A stretch of 11,011 nt of DNA from an uncultured Mesorhizobium sp. (GTDB lineage: Bacteria > Pseudomonadota > Alphaproteobacteria > Rhizobiales > Rhizobiaceae), in assembly GCA_950071955.1 (NCBI GenBank), contig CATMOC010000074.1, positions 1 through 11,011 on the forward strand, written 5' to 3'. Below, in pieces: positions 6,650 through 11,011 of this stretch. Position 1 is the stretch's first letter, and each line of letters starts with the position of its first letter. The notes under the pieces are model-generated. The model was not told where the DNA came from and did no database searches. It was given only the letters and a program-made list of their open reading frames with translations. The position numbers and the translations under genes are program-made.

Positions 6650-6678
6650 TTGACTTTTTGTGCACTGCACACTACCAA
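6650..6678 (+). promoter_or_regulatory. Phasin promoter with PhaR-like palindromic operator
   Basis: TTGACT (6650-6655) is a good -35 box, followed 17 bases later by a weak -10 (TACCAA, 6673-6678). Between them lies the perfect palindrome TGTGCA-C-TGCACA (6659-6671). PhaR repressors of polyhydroxybutyrate metabolism bind TGC-rich sites in phasin promoters of Paracoccus and Rhodobacter. A palindrome of this type between -35 and -10 therefore suggests repression when no polymer is present. The sequence and placement are seen directly; the regulator is inferred. Confidence 0.55.
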
Positions 6679-6736
6679 GATGCGCCGCACAACGGCCGTT
6701 CACCCCTCCCGCAACACCCACGTCAGGACCGAACAC

Positions 6737-7063
6737 ATGCTTTCGTTCGAAGACGCCAACAAGTTTGGCAAGGAATTCATGGATACGAGCCTCAAGAGCG
6801 TCGCAGCCCTTTCCAAGGGAGCGCAGTCGATCACCGCGGAGGCTACCGAGTACTCCAAGAAGTCGGTGGAAGCCGGCAGCGCGACGCTCGAGAAACTGTT
6901 CGCGTCGAAGTCGCTAGACAAGGCGGTCGAGGTTCAGACCGACTACGCGCGCCAAGCCTACGAGGCATTCGTGGCCGAGACCACGAAGATGGGCGAACTT
7001 TTCGCCGACATGGCGAAAAATGCGTTCCAGCCCTTCGAATCAGTTATGAAGAATCCGAAGTAG
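6737..7063 (+). CDS. Phasin family protein
   Basis: This is a 108-residue, Ala/Lys/Glu-rich, all-helical protein of the phasin family. Phasins coat polyhydroxyalkanoate granules and control their size and number. The sequence shows the amphipathic repeat pattern typical of small alphaproteobacterial phasins: [19 protein letters not shown] (10-28), [13 protein letters not shown] (35-47), [17 protein letters not shown] (51-67), then [20 protein letters not shown] (69-88). There is no signal peptide and no cysteine. An ATG at 6737 was chosen, since AGGA lies 8 bases upstream at 6725-6728. A longer frame upstream would run through the promoter. The PhaR-like operator before it and the terminator after it suggest a single-gene transcript. 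Some small phasin-like proteins have roles unrelated to PHA, so granule binding is an inference. Confidence 0.9.
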   Translation: MLSFEDANKFGKEFMDTSLKSVAALSKGAQSITAEATEYSKKSVEAGSATLEKLFASKSLDKAVEVQTDYARQAYEAFVAETTKMGELFADMAKNAFQPFESVMKNPK

Positions 7064-7088
7064 ACATCCACCTTCGAGGCAGGGACGG

Positions 7089-7104
7089 CGCGCCGCAAGG
7101 CGCG
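7089..7104 (+). other. GNRA-tetraloop hairpin after the phasin gene
   Basis: CGCGCC (7089-7094) pairs with GGCGCG (7099-7104) around a GCAA tetraloop, an unusually stable loop of the GNRA class. It starts 25 bases after the phasin stop, just before the terminator, and may protect the mRNA 3' end. Confidence 0.4.
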
Positions 7105-7111
7105 AGGGGTG

Positions 7112-7140
7112 GCCCGGTCGCGCTGCGCGGCCGGGCTTTC
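7112..7140 (+). terminator. Rho-independent terminator of the phasin gene
   Basis: An 11-bp stem (7112-7122 with 7126-7136, one G-U pair) with a CTG loop is followed by TTTC. The stem begins 48 bases after the phasin stop. The T-run is short but the stem is very stable. Confidence 0.7.
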
Positions 7141-7146
7141 GTGCGT

Positions 7147-7173
7147 TCGGGCGGGCGCCGCATCGCCGCCCGA
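7147..7173. other. Third hairpin of the phasin-clpS intergenic region
   Basis: TCGGGCGG (7147-7154) pairs with CCGCCCGA (7166-7173) around an 11-base loop. An A-run (7176-7181) follows on this strand, so it is not a forward intrinsic terminator. Its role is unknown. Confidence 0.3.
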
Positions 7174-7207
7174 CGAAAAAATCCCCGCCCTGGAGATTCC
7201 CGCCGTA

Positions 7208-7235
7208 TTGTCAGCGCAAAAGAACACCTTAAAAT
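7208..7235 (+). promoter_or_regulatory. Candidate promoter of clpS-clpA
   Basis: TTGTCA (7208-7213) and TAAAAT (7230-7235, one base off the consensus) are separated by 16 bases. They lie downstream of the phasin terminator and about 65 bases before the clpS start. This is the best sigma-70-like pair in the gap. I see no clear RpoH heat-shock promoter. Confidence 0.5.
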
Positions 7236-7299
7236 CTGGAGACGAGCGCCTACATTGAGCATTCTCTCAGACGACCGGGACAAGGAACAGCTGGACTTG

Positions 7300-7668
7300 A
7301 TGACGGGTGGGGTAGCCATGGCAAACCACACAAGGCGATCGCAAGGCGACGACGAGCGGTCGAACACACCCGGGCGTGGCACCGCCGTCATCACGCGTAC
7401 CAAGCCGAAAACCAAGAAGCCCAGCCTGTATCGCGTGCTGATCCTCAACGACGACTACACGCCGATGGAATTCGTCGTCCACATCCTGGAACGGTTTTTC
7501 CAGAAGGACAGGGAGGCGGCGACACGGATCATGCTCCACGTTCACAATCACGGAGTTGGGGAATGCGGGGTCTATACATTCGAGGTCGCCGAGACCAAAG
7601 TGTCGCAAGTCATGGATTTTGCCCGTCAGCACCAGCACCCGCTGCAATGCGTGATGGAGAAGAAGTGA
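7300..7668 (+). CDS. clpS: ATP-dependent Clp protease adaptor ClpS
   Basis: ClpS recognises proteins with N-terminal Leu, Phe, Tyr or Trp and hands them to ClpAP for degradation (N-end rule). An unstructured head of about 40 residues is followed by the conserved core from [17 protein letters not shown]. The substrate pocket residues are present: N50, D51, D52, M56 and H82 line up with E. coli N34, D35, D36, M40 and H66 (constant offset of 16). [15 protein letters not shown] and HPLQCVMEK close the protein, as in rhizobial ClpS1. The length is 122 residues from ATG 7300, which has AAGGA 13 bases upstream. The in-frame ATG at 7318, after GGTGGGG, is an equally good alternative and would give 116 residues. 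It is followed after 8 bases by clpA, the partner it needs. Confidence 0.96.
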   Translation: MTGGVAMANHTRRSQGDDERSNTPGRGTAVITRTKPKTKKPSLYRVLILNDDYTPMEFVVHILERFFQKDREAATRIMLHVHNHGVGECGVYTFEVAETKVSQVMDFARQHQHPLQCVMEKK

Positions 7669-7670
7669 GG
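7667..7670 (+). promoter_or_regulatory. clpA ribosome binding site overlapping the clpS stop
   Basis: GAGG lies 6 bases before the clpA ATG at 7677, and its GA is part of the clpS TGA stop. Ribosomes ending clpS are thus placed directly at the clpA start, which supports coupled synthesis of the adaptor and the unfoldase. Confidence 0.6.
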
Positions 7671-7676
7671 TACTGA

Positions 7677-10145
7677 ATGCCGGCTTTCTCCCAAGGCCTG
7701 GAACGAGCGCTGCACCAGGCGCTCACCTTCGCCAACGAGCGTCACCACGAATACGCGACGCTCGAACACCTCCTGCTGTCGCTCATCGAGGATACCGACG
7801 CGGCCGCCGTCATGCGCGCCTGCAACGTGGATCTCGACGAATTGCGGCAGACCGTCCTAAGCTACATCGATACGGAACTGGACAACCTCGTCACCGGCTA
7901 CGACGAGGATTCCAAGCCGACCGCCGGGTTCCAGCGCGTCATTCAGCGCGCGGTGATCCACGTGCAGTCGTCAGGCCGGGAGGAAGTCTCGGGCGCGAAC
8001 GTGCTCGTGGCGATCTTTGCGGAACGCGAGAGCCACGCCGCCTATTTCCTGCAGGAACAGCAGATGACGCGCTACGATGCCGTCAACTACATCTCGCACG
8101 GGATCGCCAAGCGTCCGGGCGCGACGGAAACGCGTCCGCCGCGCGGTGCGGAGGACGACCAGCCCGGCCAGGCCGGTCCCGAGCCGGAAGAGGGCGGCAA
8201 GAAGAAGCAGCAGCAGGACGCGCTGACGGCCTACTGCGTCAACCTCAACGCCAAGGCCAAGTCGGGACGGATCGACCCGCTGATCGGCCGCGAGAACGAG
8301 ATCAACCGCACCATCCAGGTGCTGTGCCGCCGCTCCAAGAACAACCCGCTCTACGTCGGCGATCCCGGCGTCGGCAAGACGGCGATCGCGGAGGGGCTGG
8401 CCAAGCGCATCGTCGAGGGCGACGTGCCGGACGTGCTCGCCAACGCCACGATCTTCGCGCTCGACATGGGCACGCTGCTCGCCGGTACGCGCTACCGCGG
8501 CGACTTCGAGGAACGGCTGAAGCAGGTCGTGAAGGAACTCGAGGACTATCCCGGCGCGGTGCTGTTCATCGACGAGATCCACACGGTGATTGGCGCCGGT
8601 GCGACATCCGGCGGCGCCATGGATGCGTCGAACCTCCTGAAGCCCGCGCTGTCGTCCGGCGCGATCCGCTGCATCGGCTCCACCACCTACAAGGAGTTCC
8701 GCCAGTTCTTCGAGAAGGACCGCGCGCTCGTGCGGCGGTTCCAGAAGATCGACGTCAACGAGCCGTCGCTCGACGATGCGATTGCGATCATGAAGGGCCT
8801 CAAGCCCTACTACGAGGACTTCCACAAGGTGAAGTTCACCAACGACGCCATCAAGGCGGCGGTGGAGCTTTCTTCACGCTACATCAACGACCGCAAGCTG
8901 CCCGACAAGGCGATCGACGTGATCGACGAGACGGGCGCCTCGCAGATGCTCCTGCCGGAGAGCCGGCGCAAGAAGACGATTGGTATCAAGGAGATCGAGG
9001 CGACGATCGCCACGATGGCCCGCATCCCGCCCAAGACCGTCTCGGCGGACGACGAGAAGGTGCTCGCCAATCTCGAGCAGGAGCTGCGCAGCGTGGTCTA
9101 TGGCCAAGACACGGCTATCACCGCGCTCGCCTCGGCCATCAAGCTCGCCCGGGCGGGCCTGCGCGAGCCGGAGAAGCCGATCGGCTGTTACCTGTTCTCG
9201 GGCCCGACCGGCGTCGGCAAGACAGAGGTGGCCAAGCAGCTCGCTTCCTCCCTCGGGGTGGAGCTCCTGCGCTTCGACATGTCGGAGTACATGGAGCGGC
9301 ATACGGTGTCGCGGCTGATCGGCGCGCCTCCCGGCTATGTCGGCTTCGACCAGGGCGGCCTGCTGACGGATGGCGTCGACCAGCATCCGCACTGCGTGCT
9401 CCTCCTCGACGAGGTCGAGAAGGCGCATCCGGACCTGTTCAACATCCTGTTGCAGGTGATGGACCACGGCAAGCTGACCGACCACAACGGCAAGCAGATC
9501 GACTTCCGCAACGTGATCCTGATCATGACCACCAATGCGGGCGCGTCGGAAGCTCAGAAGGCGGCGATCGGCTTCGGCTCGACCAAGCGCGAGGGCGACG
9601 ACGTGGAGGCGATCAACCGCCTGTTTACGCCGGAATTCCGCAACCGTCTCGACGCTATCATTCCCTTCGGCGCCCTGCCGGTGCCGGTGGTGCATCAGGT
9701 CGTGCAAAAGTTCGTCATGCAGCTCGAGGCGCAGCTTTCCGAACGCGGCGTCACCTTCGACCTCTCGCCGGAGGCGGTCGCGTGGCTCGCCGACAAGGGC
9801 TATGACGAACGCATGGGCGCGCGTCCGCTGGGACGCGTGATCCAGGAGCACATCAAGAAGCCGCTGGCGGAAGAGGTGCTGTTCGGCAAGCTCAAGAAGG
9901 GAGGGACGGTCCGCGTCACCGTCGAGACGAGCCAAGACGGCAAGACCGACCTGAAGCTCGAGACGATCGCCGACGAGACCCCGGTGAGGCCGAGGAAGGA
10001 GAACCCCGAAGGCCGGCCGGCGCCGCGCAAGCCGAAGGCCAGGAAGGCCAAGCCAGCGAAGGCTGCGGCGAAGCCGAAGGGCACGTCCGGCGACAAGGAG
10101 CCGCCCAAGCGCAGCCTAGTGCCGCAACTGCCGCGCAAGAACTGA
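7677..10145 (+). CDS. clpA: ATP-dependent Clp protease ATP-binding subunit ClpA
   Basis: ClpA is the hexameric AAA+ unfoldase that feeds substrates into the ClpP peptidase. An N-terminal Clp_N repeat domain (about 1-145), where ClpS docks, is followed by a charged linker (150-180). The first AAA+ module has Walker A GDPGVGKT (228-235) and Walker B VLFIDE (295-300). The second has Walker A GPTGVGKT (509-516), Walker B VLLLDE (574-579) and sensor-2 GARPLGR (714-720). IGF at 631-633 matches the ClpP-docking loop. This module set, without the long ClpB middle domain, identifies ClpA rather than ClpB. The last ~55 residues (768-822) form a Lys/Ala/Pro-rich tail that E. coli ClpA lacks. The 822-residue length suits alphaproteobacterial ClpA. 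clpP is not in this window. Confidence 0.97.
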   Translation: MPAFSQGLERALHQALTFANERHHEYATLEHLLLSLIEDTDAAAVMRACNVDLDELRQTVLSYIDTELDNLVTGYDEDSKPTAGFQRVIQRAVIHVQSSGREEVSGANVLVAIFAERESHAAYFLQEQQMTRYDAVNYISHGIAKRPGATETRPPRGAEDDQPGQAGPEPEEGGKKKQQQDALTAYCVNLNAKAKSGRIDPLIGRENEINRTIQVLCRRSKNNPLYVGDPGVGKTAIAEGLAKRIVEGDVPDVLANATIFALDMGTLLAGTRYRGDFEERLKQVVKELEDYPGAVLFIDEIHTVIGAGATSGGAMDASNLLKPALSSGAIRCIGSTTYKEFRQFFEKDRALVRRFQKIDVNEPSLDDAIAIMKGLKPYYEDFHKVKFTNDAIKAAVELSSRYINDRKLPDKAIDVIDETGASQMLLPESRRKKTIGIKEIEATIATMARIPPKTVSADDEKVLANLEQELRSVVYGQDTAITALASAIKLARAGLREPEKPIGCYLFSGPTGVGKTEVAKQLASSLGVELLRFDMSEYMERHTVSRLIGAPPGYVGFDQGGLLTDGVDQHPHCVLLLDEVEKAHPDLFNILLQVMDHGKLTDHNGKQIDFRNVILIMTTNAGASEAQKAAIGFGSTKREGDDVEAINRLFTPEFRNRLDAIIPFGALPVPVVHQVVQKFVMQLEAQLSERGVTFDLSPEAVAWLADKGYDERMGARPLGRVIQEHIKKPLAEEVLFGKLKKGGTVRVTVETSQDGKTDLKLETIADETPVRPRKENPEGRPAPRKPKARKAKPAKAAAKPKGTSGDKEPPKRSLVPQLPRKN

Positions 10146-10171
10146 CGTACCCCACGAGCAATGACCAAATC

Positions 10172-10210
10172 GAGGCCCGGCCGGTGTTTCACCCGCCGGG
10201 CCTCTTCGTT
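10172..10210 (+). terminator. Intrinsic terminator of clpS-clpA
   Basis: GAGGCCCGGC (10172-10181) pairs with GCCGGGCCTC (10195-10204). After one mismatch the stem continues as GGTG/CACC (10183-10186 with 10190-10193) around a TTT loop. TTCGTT follows. It sits 27 bases after the clpA stop and is the strongest terminator in the window. Confidence 0.75.
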
Positions 10211-10309
10211 CGGCACTCCCGCCTCCGCCCGGGCGCTCCGGTGCTGGTGCAACATCCTGACCGAAATAGGGGCTTCGCCTTGGCAAAGGCCCCGTGTTAA
10301 GCGCGCTGC

Positions 10310-11011
10310 ATGGTTGAAAACGAGCCCCGATCATCAGCGGCTGCCGCGGGCGAGGGGCGCCGCTGGTTTCTGCGCGGCGTCGCAGGGGCCTTCTCGATTC
10401 CTGGCCTCATTCTCGCCAGTGCTTTCGTCGGGTTCGCGGGTCTGGCTAAGGAGTCCGGCCTCACGGTGGTCGAGACGGTCTTCATGACATTCGTGGTCTG
10501 GGCGTTGCCCGCGAAGGTCGTGCTCATCGGGGCGATCCTGTCCGGATCATCGCTTTTCGCGGCGGCCTTCGCGGTTGCCCTTTCGTCGGTACGGCTGATG
10601 CCGATGGTGGTCGCACTGGTGCCCGAGATGCGGGTCGAGAAGACCCGTCCCTGGGTGCTCTACGCGCTGTCGCATTTCGTGGCGGTCACATCCTGGGTGC
10701 TAGCGCTCGACCGCTTCCGCAACGTGCCGCCCGACATGCGCACTACCTTCTACGCGGGCCTCGGCGGGATGCTGGTCGCAGGCAACATGATCGTCGTCAT
10801 GGTGGTCTATCTCGTCGCCGACACGCTGCCTCCAGCGGCTTCTGCGGCGCTGTTCCTGCTGACGCCCATGTACTTCCTCACCTCGCTCTGGGGCTCGGCG
10901 CGGGAGAGGGCGGCGCATGTTGCCATGTTGCTCGGCCTCGGGCTCGACGAAGCGCGCGTCGTCGCCGACGAGGCGGCGAACGGCGCGATTTGCACCGTCG
11001 CGAAAAAGGCC
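10310..11011 (+). CDS. AzlC-family permease (3' end beyond the window)
   Basis: The open frame runs to the last base (234 codons). From residue 19 it reads as an AzlC-family membrane protein: RRWFLRGVAGAFSIPGLIL, ASAFVGFAGLAKESGLT, FVVWALPAKVVLIGAILSG, SVRLMPMVVALVPEMR, and LLTPMYFLTSLWGSARE. AzlC with AzlD forms a branched-chain amino acid exporter in Bacillus, and related proteins export other amino acids; the substrate here is unknown. Five or more hydrophobic segments are visible (about 28-48, 57-80, 83-105, 115-135, 152-172, 176-194). After residue ~210 the sequence turns hydrophilic (GLDEARVVADEAANG), where family members continue with further membrane segments. The ATG at 10310 is the first start after an in-frame stop at 10298-10300; no clear ribosome binding site is seen. 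The small partner azlD would be expected just downstream. Confidence 0.85.
   Translation, partial: MVENEPRSSAAAAGEGRRWFLRGVAGAFSIPGLILASAFVGFAGLAKESGLTVVETVFMTFVVWALPAKVVLIGAILSGSSLFAAAFAVALSSVRLMPMVVALVPEMRVEKTRPWVLYALSHFVAVTSWVLALDRFRNVPPDMRTTFYAGLGGMLVAGNMIVVMVVYLVADTLPPAASAALFLLTPMYFLTSLWGSARERAAHVAMLLGLGLDEARVVADEAANGAICTVAKKA

Noticed and set aside
6658..7299. Long N-terminal extension of ClpS through the phasin gene
   Set aside because: The extension reads the phasin gene out of frame and crosses its terminator; the conserved ClpS protein begins near 7300-7318.
8324..9805. 493-residue plus-strand frame inside clpA
   Set aside because: It is an out-of-frame reading of clpA, dominated by Arg/Gly/Pro; all AAA+ motifs are in the other frame.
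1..11011. CRISPR array, tRNA/rRNA genes, IS elements, defence island
   Set aside because: No spaced direct repeats, cloverleaf-like segments, transposase reading frames or terminal inverted repeats were seen on either strand; the genes are mostly housekeeping.

Overview
This window looks like chromosomal DNA from a GC-rich alphaproteobacterium, most likely of the order Hyphomicrobiales (Mesorhizobium/Phyllobacteriaceae-like). The pointers are a MipZ-type division-plane ATPase, a penicillin-binding protein with a SPOR tail, a small phasin, a clpS-clpA pair with a Lys/Ala/Pro-rich ClpA tail, and a DUF1489 gene. Position 1 is very probably a contig end, because bases 2-31 match the Illumina TruSeq read-1 adapter. 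They are not genomic.

Left part (32 to about 1000): a lower-GC stretch (about 52% in hand-counted rows, against 77-80% just downstream) with the remains of a catabolic operon. It holds the C-terminal end of a CaiB/BaiF family III CoA-transferase. Next comes an MmgE/PrpD pseudogene with an internal deletion and two frame changes. Last is the first ~40 codons of an aldehyde dehydrogenase, with a good ribosome binding site. The aldehyde dehydrogenase start runs in frame into an L-serine dehydratase (sdaA) that has lost about its first 120 residues. The join lies at about 975-1000. It is either a real deletion/recombination scar or an amplification/assembly chimera; the adapter at the contig tip makes an artefact a serious possibility.

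Middle part (2057-5070, plus strand): a DUF1489 protein; MipZ, which positions the FtsZ ring; a von Willebrand factor A-domain protein; and a membrane-anchored protein with a C-terminal J domain. The last two overlap by ATGA and are probably translationally coupled.

Right part (5136-11011): a D-alanyl-D-alanine carboxypeptidase on the minus strand converges on the J-domain gene and diverges from a phasin gene. The phasin promoter region contains a perfect TGTGCA-C-TGCACA palindrome resembling a PhaR operator. Three hairpins follow the phasin gene, one of them a good terminator. Then come the N-degron adaptor clpS and the unfoldase clpA, 8 bp apart, closed by a strong terminator. The window ends inside an AzlC-family permease gene whose last ~25 codons do not look like the family.

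I see no tRNA, rRNA, CRISPR array, IS element or recognisable new defence system. The most notable observations are the adapter, the eroded left operon with its chimeric ALDH-SdaA reading frame, the phasin operator, and the MipZ/VWA/J-domain neighbourhood.
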